This document shows positions 1-10,018 of a stretch of 64,000 nucleotides of DNA, piece by piece; position 1 is the first letter of the stretch; each line of letters opens with the position of its first letter. A model generated the notes under the pieces. The model searched no databases. It was not told the DNA's origin and saw nothing but the letters and a program-made list of their open reading frames with translations. The stretch lies in NCBI GenBank assembly GCA_019454045.1, contig SKCR01023790.1:62001-126000 (forward strand), written 5' to 3'. This stretch comes from Zanthoxylum bungeanum (taxonomy: Eukaryota; Streptophyta; Magnoliopsida; Sapindales; Rutaceae). The position numbers were made by a program, and so were the translations under genes.

Positions 1-388
1 ATACTTTGTTGGTTGTGTATATGGAGAATGGTAAAAATAATCGGAGAATTTACTTATTTGGTAATTTAGAAAGAAAGAAAGCAATTATTAACTTGGATAA
101 GAAGTTTCACTTGTTTAGTCACTAACTTGTTTATTCTCTTTTCTCTTGTATTTTTTCTTTTGTGTGCATTAGTTTGGCGTTTGTGGGTATCGTCACTGTA
201 AGCCCTCACGAGATTACAACTCGTCCACTAGGGACACCTAGGGGTTTAAAGGCATGTTACATATGCTAAATGAAATCGTGATCCCTACGAAAGTGGCTTA
301 GTTTAATTTTATTTTAATTTAAAGATGTTTATGTTATTTTATTTTGTTGTTTTGCTCGAGGACTAGAAAAATATTAGGTTTGGGGGTG
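1..388 (+). repeat. 3' untranslated end of gypsy element C1
   Basis: This is the last part of the internal region of a Tat/Athila-like gypsy element entering from the left edge. It matches, in reverse complement, the internal 3' ends at 26041-26689 and 30273 onward. It carries the shared block at 178-300 and the CTCGAGGACTAG-type motif near 355. It ends in a polypurine tract (about 375-388, AGGTTTGGGGGTG) directly before the LTR. No coding sequence is visible. Confidence 0.8.
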
Positions 389-405
389 TGATGAGTGGTA
401 AATAG

Positions 406-2461
406 TGTTGGTTTCAATCAAGTCCCAAGGATCATTTATAAAGCATAAAAACGAGTTGAATACAACCAAATGAGGTGCGGAAAAACTCACATGGATCGAT
501 AGAGATGCAACGAAGATGAAAACCGAAATGCTTCTCCTTGCTCGGCAGTGAGCTGCGCACATGGAGGACTGCACGGTGGTGACTGGTTCGGCTTCTCCAA
601 GGTTCGGCCATGAGAGACACCATTGAAGCTCCAAGCTTCAAGCTTCAAGCTCACGAAATCGGTTCCCTAACACCTTTGTATGCCTCCTAGAGTGTGCTAG
701 CACAAAGATCTTGCAACAAAATCAAGTATTTCTCCTCTTGGACTCACGGTTTTGCTACAAAACCAGTGAAGAAATCGTGAAGAAAAAGATAGGAAAGAGA
801 AGAGAGTTTTTGGCTCCAAAATGCCCTAAACCGTAAAAGAGAGAGAGAATGAGTTGGAAAAAGAAAAAATGTAAAAGGTTTATTTATATTTTCCAAAAAT
901 TAAATAAATCATTTACCTTTTTCAATTTCAAAAAACAAAGCATTTAATGCTTCCTTTCATCTCACAAATCAACTCATATCAATCACTCAAATGTCACATC
1001 ACTCAAAATGACATGTGATTTGACGCTTGATGTGACTTGCGATTTGACGCTACTTATGTGCCGCACTCGCATTCGAAATGCGAATGCGCTCGCAAACAAT
1101 CCCGGCTCGGGTTCGCTAATTCCAAATTAATGAATTTTTTGTTGCGTCGTAATTAAATGATTACGCCTACCGAAATCATTATTCACGTCGCTAACGAATT
1201 AATTCTAAATTAATTCGTTCACCCGAATTAAAATCTAATTTTAATTCCGTGTCGAAATCCAATTTCGTTTAATATATCGAATATATTAATTAATCGATTA
1301 ATTCCAAATTAATCGTTCTCTCTCTTTAATTGATATTTTATCCCAGATAAAATATCTCTGTAATTAATCCTAGATTAATTTTCTCTCTCATTAAATTATA
1401 CCCAGATTAATTAAAGTGCGAGTCATACGTCATCGGTGAATCTTTGGGAAGCGACCATGAGATCCACGGATATGTTGGCAGTAAATCGGGTCGTCGGACT
1501 ATCCGAACACGTAAGTACCTCGTACTACGTTTACACCGATTCACAAGACAAGGTTGGCCTCTAGCAAAGCGCCATGCCTACCCAATTCTCCGGAAACCTG
1601 CTTACAGGAATAAGCGATCTATATCAGGCGCAGTATACGTGGTATTGTGTATTTCAATCCAGTATCGGATGATCACGTGCTAGGCCTGGGGCTGGAATCG
1701 TGTCTGCCCCGTACGAAGCACATGTCGGATGTCTGGTAACTAGTCTCTATATCGGATAAACATGACCTTGTCATTATATCCCGATGACTGCAGTACTAAA
1801 GAGAACCAGTACCGTATCCTACGTGACCATCATCTCCATATGACTGGAGTGACACTTCCGTCTTAACATCACACCCAACACACTACGATTCTCAATATAC
1901 CCAGCATTGGCGTACACAGAATCGGTTAAAGCCATGGACGACCTCAACCAAAGTATATTGATTGTCGTATGTATTAGCGGTGCAAGTCTCAGGTTAAGAC
2001 CAAATACACCTACCCTGATTTCGGATTTCCATAGACACATAGTCATACTACCAATGGAATTCCGATGGGGTCTATCCATAGCGAAGCTGTTTCCCGTACC
2101 ATCGGTAAAACACAACCTCCTATTACACTTGCATGAGTATCCTATACCCAAATATACGAGAATTATGCCGTTGTGCCCTTACAACACGCACAAGTGCAAT
2201 ACTAGTCTTTTACGTATTTATCGATGTCCAATCTCGATAATACTCTGACTAGGGATATTTAATGATTCTGCCTTCGTGGACTGATACTGTCTCATATCAT
2301 TCTCAGTCCAGGCACTAATCATAGGGACCTCCTATCATTTATATATCTAGGTGATCTAATCACAAATGATAAGAGTGCAATCTCTTTGTCACATGGTTAA
2401 TTTGTACAACAACACAATGATCTGTACAAATAGTGACGCTATGGGTCATAATTGTCCAACA
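406..2461 (-). mobile_element. Solo LTR of copia family A
   Basis: This 2056-bp sequence matches the 35709-37642 LTR along its length in reverse complement, and matches 10019-11978 more distantly. It begins TGTTGG and ends CCAACA on the plus strand. It is flanked by a perfect 5-bp target duplication AATAG (401-405, 2462-2466) and has no internal region. That is the product expected from LTR-LTR recombination. The target is the C1 LTR, 17 bp from its start. Short reading frames inside it overlap on both strands and have no family resemblance. Confidence 0.93.
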
Positions 2462-2922
2462 AATAGATCATTATTTCCCACTCTTTTGACTTAATATTTT
2501 GTATAGTTTCTTGAGTTTTGTGAATATTTTGATGTGTTTTGTGTTATTTTGTAGATAAATAAAATAACAGGACTCTTTAGAGGCAATTCGAGGCCAAAAC
2601 AGTGAAAAATGGCAAAAATGTAAATTTCTTGCTAAAATGGAGCGTTTTGCTAAAATACGCGGTGCTAAAATACACTGAATGCTAACGTGCACCAGACATG
2701 TGTCCTAATCTCATGCTACTGACAATCAACATCATTGATGATGTCAGCGTCACGACACGCACACCCTTTCGCGTCGTGACGCCAAGCCAAAAATTTAGAT
2801 AATAATTCTATCGACACTATGTGTCACCATCTCCACGAAGCCCGTGCCACACATACAACATCAATGGCACATAACGATGCGCAAGGTTGCGCGTGTCGCG
2901 ACGCAGAGGCACAAAATTTCCC

Positions 2923-2929
2923 TATAAAT
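2923..2929 (+). promoter_or_regulatory. TATA box of the C1 LTR
   Basis: TATAAAT lies in the context CCCTATAAATTGAGG. Its equivalent in the other C LTRs is TATAAATA followed by GAGGCC. A palindromic GTCGCGAC core lies about 20 bp upstream. Transcription is expected to start roughly 30 bp downstream. This is inferred from position and conservation only. Confidence 0.55.
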
Positions 2930-3213
2930 TGAGGCTGATTTTCATTTGTAAATTTCCCTATACTTTCTTCTAAGGAATTCCTTAAGAATACTAAGAAGAT
3001 TGTATCTTGTTTGTTTATTTACAGCTTTCGGTATTTAATTTTATTTACTTTTCACAATAGTACTTTATTTTCTTTACTTTTCAGTCTTTATTTTCTTTAT
3101 TCAGCATGAGGAGGTAACTCCTCTCTATTGGGGTGAAAGGTTAAGCTTTTTTACAAATATTTAGATTAATCTCCCTTAATTATAATATATAAACTATTTA
3201 AAACACGATTTAA

Positions 3214-3353
3214 TGGGATACCGCCTTTATGTTCGGTTGGACTCAATCTTAAAATTGGTTTTAACCTGACTAAACATGGATACCGCCTGTATGGTCAGTT
3301 GGAATTAATAATAAATTTGACTTAATCTGGGTACCGTCTATATGGTCGGTTGG
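3214..3353 (+). repeat. Three imperfect ~25-bp repeats in the C LTR
   Basis: The motif GGATACCGCCTNTATGGTCGG followed by TTGG occurs at about 3214-3240, 3278-3302 and 3329-3353. The same triplet is present, inverted, in the three other C LTRs, near 25040-25160, 29275-29395 and 42540-42660. The spacing between copies is 50-65 bp, filled with AT-rich sequence. Confidence 0.75.
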
Positions 3354-4247
3354 TAATTATCTCGCAAAGTTAATATATTATATTAAGAGAGATATCTAAA
3401 ATAGAAGTAATAAAAGTGATCGTCTAACCCCATCACTTTATTTATTGTTTTATTTATGTTTTTAATTTTCAGTATTTAATTTATGTCATTTGCTTTATTT
3501 AAGCTTTTACTAGCCTTAGATATGTGTGGTAACTAAACCCGTTATCTGGGGTTGTGATGAATTCCAATATCACTGGTTTATAAGGGGTTATTTTATGTCT
3601 TGGGTAATATAAGGGTTTATTTATTAAGTCTTAAGCTTAATGCTTCTTGTTAACTGGCTATTAATAAGATTGATGTGGTAAACTTAAAATAAACTTGACA
3701 AAGGAAATTTAGGTTTCAGCCTTAGACTTAATAGCCCACGATCTTCCTTGAGGATAAATAACCCTTTAATAGATTTCCTTACAGGATAGACATATACCTG
3801 TCGGGCGGGGGTAGCCACAATTGGAACTTAATCTTAATGAATTCAGGTAATTTGGTTGACATAGACATATGATTAAATGGGTTACATTGGGTATTTTCAT
3901 CTGACCATTGACAGAGGCTTTTGCATAATTTCGTGTTCCATGTTAGTAAACCAATATATTACACAAGCATGAGATAACCATTTCATCTTTAAAAGATATT
4001 GGAAGGACTCACAACCCTGAATAGTTTAATAATATTTAATTTTCCTTTAATTTACTTTCGCGTTGTTTAATTTACTGGTTTTAATTTTAAAGTCACCATC
4101 CAATCAAACAACCAATCTATTAGATACTCATAAAAATTTGACTTTATAAATTAATAGCTTAGGTATTAAGTCCTCGTGGGATCGATACATTTATATTACT
4201 TGAACGATACGTGCGCTTGCGTTATACATGTATGATTACGCCGGTCA

Positions 4248-4856
4248 ATACCATCAAACAATACATATATATGGCTGGCTTACTCATACAATGCTCGTAC
4301 GAGACTCATTACCTATTTTACAATAGGTATGAGATGAATTTCATCCAAACAGATTCCTAACCAGCTCAACTACTACAGCACGAATCATCCAATTAAATAT
4401 ACACACAAGCGCTCATACCATATAATATAAACTTATTACATGATTTCCCATACACAAACACATACATGACAAACTCCCCAAGTCATTATCCAAACACTCA
4501 TACACATACATATGACTGTACATATTACTAATAATTCAAACGCTTTATCTTTAACAACTTTCATTTCTTTCCCTTATCGATCAAACAAAGTCAGTTTCCG
4601 AGTTTCTATCTGAAAATATTTGATACTAAAGCTCATCATTTAAACATACTCATTCATGAATGACTTAGCCTATACCCGATTTCTCATCACACTTCACTAT
4701 TCCAAACTCTATATGAATAAATCACTTGTACGAATCAATAACAAACCTATTCCATTAACCGATCTCGTATACTTAAATTGTCTGTAGATTATCATCATAT
4801 ACATATTTAAATTCATGTACCAATGCTTATTCATATACTTGTTTATTTACATATAC
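4248..4856 (-). repeat. T LTR, segment 1 (probable Tekay/Del-like gypsy LTR)
   Basis: This AT-rich non-coding stretch is read as the distal part of a long LTR on the minus strand, continuing from 7752 upward across the N insertion. The N target duplication shows the sequence is continuous with 7747-7796. The clade is guessed from the general look: an LTR beginning TATAATATCC near 20428 and a GTCTCGTACGAGCATTG stretch here. No reading frame is credible. Confidence 0.4.
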
Positions 4857-5350
4857 TGATGTGATCCTAGCAGCATGGATCGATTTCATTTGTTTAGGCT
4901 TATTTATTATTTATTTTTATATATGGAACCAACATGGATGTCCGTTTTTATTTATTATTTGGGTTAGTTTATTTTATTTAATTATGGGTTCAAAATGGGC
5001 TAGAAATTAGGAGTTATGAGTTTTTAGTTGGTAATGGGTAGTTTAGGGTTATATTAGTCTTTTTAGCTCTCTTAGGGTTTGAGTATGTTACTATTTAAAC
5101 TCAAAAACATATCTTAATGAAGGACCCTATTATTTGTGCGTGAATAGTGAATTTCTTTGAGATTAAGAAAATTTTATCATCGTTCAGTGATTGAACAAAG
5201 ACTTATCAAAGGGTTGGCATCCTTTGTGGCGTCCTATTTGCTGGCAAAATTCATCTGAGGCTATCTCCAAGGGTTTTCAAGGACAGGTTCTTTGGGGGTC
5301 TACGGGATCTTGGATCGGGTTTCGTCTGTTTCGTATCCGGTTTCGTATCA
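4857..5350 (+). repeat. Left LTR of element N
   Basis: Starts TGATGTGATCC and ends GTATCA. It matches the right LTR except for two substitutions, near 4888 and 5110. A weak TATA-like TATTTAAA lies near 5092. Confidence 0.93.
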
Positions 5351-5366
5351 ATTGGTTATCAGAGCC
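5351..5366 (+). other. Primer binding site of element N
   Basis: ATTGGTTATCAGAGCC follows the left LTR. It resembles the usual initiator-Met site TGGTATCAGAGC with one extra T. Confidence 0.75.
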
Positions 5367-6203
5367 AGATTTCAGGTCTGACTTTTATTTATTTTTATTT
5401 GTTCTTCCTGTTCCTTCTTTTATTTATTTCGGTCTTTCAAATCTTGTTTCAGTTACTTTGTGTCGTTGAAAAAAAAAAAAAAAAAAAAAAAAAAAAGAAT
5501 CCATAACTTTTGTTTGGTTCAGTGGACAAAAGTAAATAGATCTTCCTGTGTTTTTTTTTTTTTTCGGCAGATAGAAAAAAAAAATCCCTTCCTTCCATTC
5601 CTTAATTTTTTTTTTCTTGCGTGCCTGTGTGGTCAAAAAAAAAAAAAACAGTTTTACGCCTGAAAAAAAAAAAAGAGGAGAAGAAGGCAATCGGCTACTG
5701 CTGCTGTTAAAAATTAAAAAAAAAATACAAAAGTAGCAGGCCCACAGTTTGTTCTTGTTAGTTTCATTAGGAAGTTTTTTTTTAAATTACTTTTTATCTT
5801 GTTTTGGTGCAAGAGGATGGTGTCGGCTGTTTGGTCCTGGTGTATAAGGTTCGTGTTATATCACTACAAACAACAGTCTCTTTCTTAATTTTAAGTTGAG
5901 TTTGCGTCTGTTAGTATCAAAAAAAAAAATTTAATTCAATTTTTTGTAAGAGAAAAAAAAAATTCGATCAATTACCTTGTGTGTTAAGTTGTGCTAGGGA
6001 TTACCTTAGTGTTCCTTAATCGAAAAGGAAATTTTTGGTTGAATTTATCATTGATTTTGAATCTGATTTTTTTTTTTTTTTTAAAAAAAAAATTTCAATC
6101 TCCTGTGATCTTTTTAGTTTTATTTAGTCATATTTTAAGTATTGTCTTTGTCTTTATCATTTTTTTTTTGGTATTTTCTTTCTTCTTGGGTTGTTTTGTC
6201 AAG
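5367..6203 (+). other. Untranslated leader of element N, rich in A/T homopolymers
   Basis: No gag homology is visible. The leader has about a dozen runs of nine or more A or T. The longest is an A run of nearly 30 near 5469-5497 and a T16/A10 pair near 6067-6092. Apparent reading frames on either strand here are low-complexity artefacts. Confidence 0.7.
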
Positions 6204-7406
6204 ATGACTAGTGTGTTGTTTGATATTATGGGACAACCAAGAGATAATATCTTTCGTACTAGAGTATTTGTGAAAGCTGAGGTGTGTAGTGTGATTATTG
6301 ATGGGGAACATTGGGCTAATTTAGTGAGTACCAATCTCGTGGAGAAATTGAAGTTGCCATTGCAAAACCATCCTAAGCCTTATGTATTACAAGGTTTACA
6401 TAATTGTGCTGCGGCCAAGGTGGAGTATCAAGTTATGGTTGCGTTTTCTACTATGAGGTTTCATGATGAGGTATCATGTGATGTGGTGCCTATGCTTGAC
6501 TGTCATGTATTGTTGGGTGGTTCATGGAAATATGATAGGCAAGTGTGGCATCATGTTGAGAGGAGTAGGTACATTTATGTCACGGAGCGGAGGTCAGTGA
6601 TTCTTTCTCTTTTAACACCACAACAAGCGTACAAAGATCAATTAATAATGAAGAGGAGAAGTGAGGTTGAAAAGAGGAAAAAAGAAAGAGATGTCGAGTG
6701 CTTAGCACATAAACTTGCTAGTGATATTGTGAATATAAAAGAAGAACATATGTGCATGATAGTGAGTGAGCAAGCAGTGAAGAGTGAGTGTGATGCTGAA
6801 GTTATTTCTATTACTGAAGTGGATGACTTAGTTGTTACTGGTGATGATAAATTTGAAGCTCAATGCATGGCTAAATGTATTGATGAAACTACATGTCTAG
6901 TTGAATGTGTTGAGAGTTTTGAACATGCAAATGTGAGTAGTGAGTCGGGAAACACATGGGTAAATACGTGTGAGGGTTTTGTTAGTGTTAAGCATGTAGA
7001 ATTTGTTGTGAATGAGATTGAGAGTGTGAACTTAATTATGAATCTCATTGGGAAGGAGAGTGCAATAAAATTAGATTTTGCGGAAGAGTATGGGCAAGAG
7101 GGAACAATACACAAGCATTATTGTACTAACATTGACAATTTTCTTCCATGTGAATTTTCCTTGTTACAGAATAATCGTCCAATTGATTTTATCATTACTA
7201 TCTATGATCCGGGCACGGATTCGAGGACGAATCCTTTTCAAGAGAGGGAGAATGATGTGATCCTAGCAGCATGGATCGATTTCGTTTGTTTAGGCTTATT
7301 TATTATTTATTTTTATATATGGAACCAACATGGATGTCCGTTTTTATTTATTATTTGGGTTAGTTTATTTTATTTAATTATGGGTTCAAAATGGGCTAGA
7401 AATTAG
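6204..7406 (+). CDS. Protease-only retroelement protein of element N
   Basis: An open frame of 400 codons starts at ATG 6204; the frame is open further upstream but only through low-complexity leader. Residues ~10-140 resemble the aspartic protease of plant gypsy polyproteins of the IIDGG-S type. Visible signs are NIFRTR, VCSVIIDGE, LPLQNHPKPY, CDVVPM, HVLLGG and TPQQAYKDQL. The expected catalytic DGGS reads DGEH here (D33), so activity is doubtful. Residues ~145-330 are a charged, Cys-containing stretch I do not recognise, in place of RT, RNase H and integrase. Near residue 340 the frame shows SRTNPFQERENDV, which resembles the C-terminus of full-length polyproteins. The last ~50 residues are encoded by the right LTR. 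No stop or frameshift interrupts it. Confidence 0.72.
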   Translation: MTSVLFDIMGQPRDNIFRTRVFVKAEVCSVIIDGEHWANLVSTNLVEKLKLPLQNHPKPYVLQGLHNCAAAKVEYQVMVAFSTMRFHDEVSCDVVPMLDCHVLLGGSWKYDRQVWHHVERSRYIYVTERRSVILSLLTPQQAYKDQLIMKRRSEVEKRKKERDVECLAHKLASDIVNIKEEHMCMIVSEQAVKSECDAEVISITEVDDLVVTGDDKFEAQCMAKCIDETTCLVECVESFEHANVSSESGNTWVNTCEGFVSVKHVEFVVNEIESVNLIMNLIGKESAIKLDFAEEYGQEGTIHKHYCTNIDNFLPCEFSLLQNNRPIDFIITIYDPGTDSRTNPFQERENDVILAAWIDFVCLGLFIIYFYIWNQHGCPFLFIIWVSLFYLIMGSKWARN

Positions 7407-7746
7407 GAGTTATGAGTTTTTAGTTGGTAATGGGTAGTTTAGGGTTATATTAGTCTTTTTAGCTCTCTTAGGGTTTGAGTATGTTACTATTTAAACTCAA
7501 AAACATCTCTTAATGAAGGACCCTATTATTTGTGCGTGAATAGTGAATTTCTTTGAGATTAAGAAAATTTTATCATCGTTCAGTGATTGAACAAAGACTT
7601 ATCAAAGGGTTGGCATCCTTTGTGGCGTCCTATTTGCTGGCAAAATTCATCTGAGGCTATCTCCAAGGGTTTTCAAGGACAGGTTCTTTGGGGGTCTACG
7701 GGATCTTGGATCGGGTTTCGTCTGTTTCGTATCCGGTTTCGTATCA
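7253..7746 (+). repeat. Right LTR of element N
   Basis: 494 bp, preceded by the polypurine tract and followed by target duplication TATAC. It supplies the stop codon and last ~50 codons of the element's reading frame. Confidence 0.93.
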
Positions 7747-7796
7747 TATACATAGACATACTATTACATATTCATACACTCAACATGCATCAACAT

Positions 7797-8345
7797 TAGG
7801 AGTGTGCATTAATCGGTTTTAACCGATTAACCGAACCATTCCATCCCATTTTTTTATAATGGTTCGGTTATTGTGATTAAATCGCTTTTTTTGGTTAAGA
7901 TTTTTAACTTTTTCGATTTTCGGTCGATTAAGGTTATGAGATTTGTATAACCGAACTGACCAATTAACCGATTACAAATCATAATTTGAATTTGTATATA
8001 ATTTTAATTAAAATGAAATTAAAATTTTTATCTTTTGTCTCTACTGAGAGTAGTTGTAGACTATTTTTGATGAAATTAATTTTTCTTCTGTTGTTAAACA
8101 CATATATGTTTGTCTTTTTGATGAATTTAAATTTATATTAATGTGTTAATGTTGATTGTTATTTGTGAAGATTCTGGACTGGTTAATAACTGAATTAACC
8201 AAAACCGATAAAAAATAATGGTTAAATTGGTTAATGGTTATGTGTCATCATATGGTTAAACCAGTTAAACATTACTTAACCAAATAATTTCGATTCGGTT
8301 AAAAAATCAAGGATTAACCGACCGAACCGACCGATGCACACCCTA
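7797..8345. mobile_element. hAT-like MITE
   Basis: A 549-bp element with imperfect terminal inverted repeats: TAGGAGTGTGCAT at the left and the reverse complement of TAGGGTGTGCAT at the right. Both continue into GGTT/AACC-rich sequence. It is flanked by a perfect 8-bp duplication ATCAACAT (7789-7796, 8346-8353), as expected for the hAT superfamily. It has no transposase frame. Confidence 0.88.
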
Positions 8346-8509
8346 ATCAACATCATTAAACATTTCCCTTCATATCATACCAATAATGAGAGTCCGTACC
8401 TGTGATGGTCGACTATCTCAAATATACACAATCTCAAAGTCCTTTTCCCAAATCAATTTTAACTATCCTAAACCTTTCAATAAAGTCTCTATATATATAT
8501 CTATATATA
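8346..8509 (-). repeat. T LTR, segment between MITE and Helitron
   Basis: A non-coding piece of the same host LTR, shown by the 8-bp duplication of the MITE on one side and the A/T target of the Helitron on the other. It ends in a short CTATATATAT repeat. Confidence 0.4.
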
Positions 8510-8853
8510 TCTATATAATAAAGGAGAATGGTGTTGGAGGAAAGAGAGTTTATCCAACAGCTCTCTTTATGTGGCTTAATTGACGGCCCAGATCATTTCA
8601 TTGGTAATTGGAGGAAAGAGAGTGAATTGATTGATGGAAATGGTCAAAAAATTTCAAATTAAAAAATAGAAAGTTAAAATAAAATCATTTAATTCTGTAA
8701 CACCGTGCCGTAGGCACGAGCAAATACTGTAACACCGTGCCGTAGGCACGGGCATCATTTAATTAAAAAATAAAATCATTTAATTCTGTAACACCGTACC
8801 GTAGGCACTTGCCAAATATTGTAACACCGTGCGTAGGCACGGGCAAAAACTAG
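8510..8853 (+). mobile_element. Small non-autonomous Helitron
   Basis: It begins TCTATATAATAAAGG and ends in a hairpin plus CTAG (GCACGGGCAAAAACTAG). It sits between A (8509) and T (8854), as Helitrons do. The 3' hairpin CCGTGC-GTAG-GCACGG is at about 8828-8843. Three more copies of the hairpin unit (GTAACACCGTGCCGTAGGCAC) lie upstream near 8697, 8729 and 8788. There is no Rep/helicase coding sequence at 344 bp. Confidence 0.85.
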
Positions 8854-10018
8854 TATATATATAAAGCACGAAAAGAATGATTCGAGAATGTATCGCATGG
8901 GTTACTTACCTAGCTTTGCCAGCAGTCCAGGTCCCAGTCACATCTGTCAAAATAAATAGTGAAATGTCGTCAGAAACATGACTTACGAAGTTCTCAACTA
9001 AATTATGATGAAATCTCAAATCTTTCCGGAACAACCAAATCAATTCATTTTTCAATATTTTTAGTTTCAATAATCTTAAAATACCATTACAAACTATTAC
9101 AAGCCACTAGTTCACTTATATTCTCGGTTTACGTATTTTTGGAAAATCTTTCGAAAACGTATATGCAAACGTTACAGAAGGGTCCCGAACCCTCCAAACC
9201 TACCCGGATTTATCCAAAAATATTCGTAATATCATAAATAACTCATAATTATCATCAAAACCAAAACACATCATTATATGCAAAACCCACTTTTAACGTA
9301 TTCTATCAATTACACATATTCAATATATAATACTCAATCGATTCAATTTATATAATTACGCTACTCTACGAAGCTACTGGATACATCTGAATATTTAAAG
9401 GAAAACTTGAAATTAGTGACTTTTTACCATGAGGTCTTACTGAAATTTTGAGGGCTTATACGGACTCCAAAAGTTCCCACGAACGTGCTAGAATTGACAG
9501 AATTCCAATCGAAGCTACTGTTCATCATTGTCATTATTCATCTGAATCTTCCTCCCTCATTTCGCATGCAACCATGGACGGATCAGAAAATCATCACTAA
9601 CATCTTATAGTACTCTCCGAGAGCTTCGATTTGACGGGTGGTTCGGGCTGTGAAACGAAGCGACGAGCCAGGATCGGGATACCCAAGCCCGCATATTTCT
9701 CTCTCCTTATCGCCGTTTTCCGACGACATGGGGCTGTCGCCGGCCACCACAAGGTGAAGGGGTGCCGATGCACCGCCATGGCTGATCGCGCTGGCCGGCA
9801 GGTCGCCAACATGCCCAGCCGAGTAATGGCCATATTTTGGGGTATGGTCGACTTGGAAGATTTGATAAATTATGCCATTTTGGAAATTAAATGAAACTAA
9901 GGATATTTATAAAGAAATTTCTATAAATTACACTATAACCCCTGAAAATTATAATTAGGTCTCTGTCATGGGCCTTTCTCGAAAATATGCATTTTTGAAA
10001 CCATTTCGATGAAAATTT
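8854..10018 (-). repeat. T LTR, central segment
   Basis: Non-coding. It includes a GC-richer patch at 9600-9830, where both strands happen to be open but show no family resemblance. The last five bases (AATTT, 10014-10018) are the left target duplication of copia A1. Reading continues on the far side at 20115. Confidence 0.42.

Larger units (their letters stand above)
389..4247 (+). mobile_element. 3' LTR of gypsy element C1, interrupted by a solo LTR
   Basis: The LTR starts TGATGAGTGGTAAATAG right after the polypurine tract and ends near 4247 (CCGGTCA). It resumes at 2467 after the nested solo LTR, so its own length is about 1.8 kb. Homologous LTRs in the opposite orientation lie at 24190-26040, 28419-30272 and 42388-43541. 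It contains a TATA box at 2923-2929, GC-rich palindromes upstream of it and a triple repeat at 3214-3353. No gene is seen within it. The exact 3' boundary is inferred, because the inverted copies lack this terminus. Confidence 0.78.
4857..7746 (+). mobile_element. Non-autonomous gypsy-type LTR element N
   Basis: This is a complete 2.9-kb element. Its two 494-bp LTRs (4857-5350, 7253-7746) differ at only two positions by eye. It has a perfect 5-bp target duplication TATAC (4852-4856, 7747-7751), an initiator-Met-type primer site after the left LTR, and a polypurine tract (AAGAGAGGGAGAA) before the right LTR. The internal region holds one reading frame (6204-7406) with a protease-like domain. 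There is no recognisable reverse transcriptase, RNase H or integrase, so it must borrow these from a relative. Confidence 0.93.

Noticed and set aside
1444..2248. Open frames on both strands in the solo A LTR
   Set aside because: They overlap each other on opposite strands inside a proven LTR, have no family features and are not kept in the other A LTRs.
5351..5366. tRNA gene fragments at primer sites (also 11980, 37643, 46437, 57204, 59973)
   Set aside because: These are short primer-binding complements; no cloverleaf-forming sequence surrounds them.
5424..5690. Lys/Phe-rich frames on both strands
   Set aside because: Produced by A and T homopolymers in the N leader.
8690..8853. CRISPR-like repeat array
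   Set aside because: Only four irregular hairpin units within a Helitron of a plant genome; no spacers of even length.
9597..9894. GC-richer open frames on both strands
   Set aside because: Mutually antisense, no motifs, inside the T LTR; composition alone explains them.
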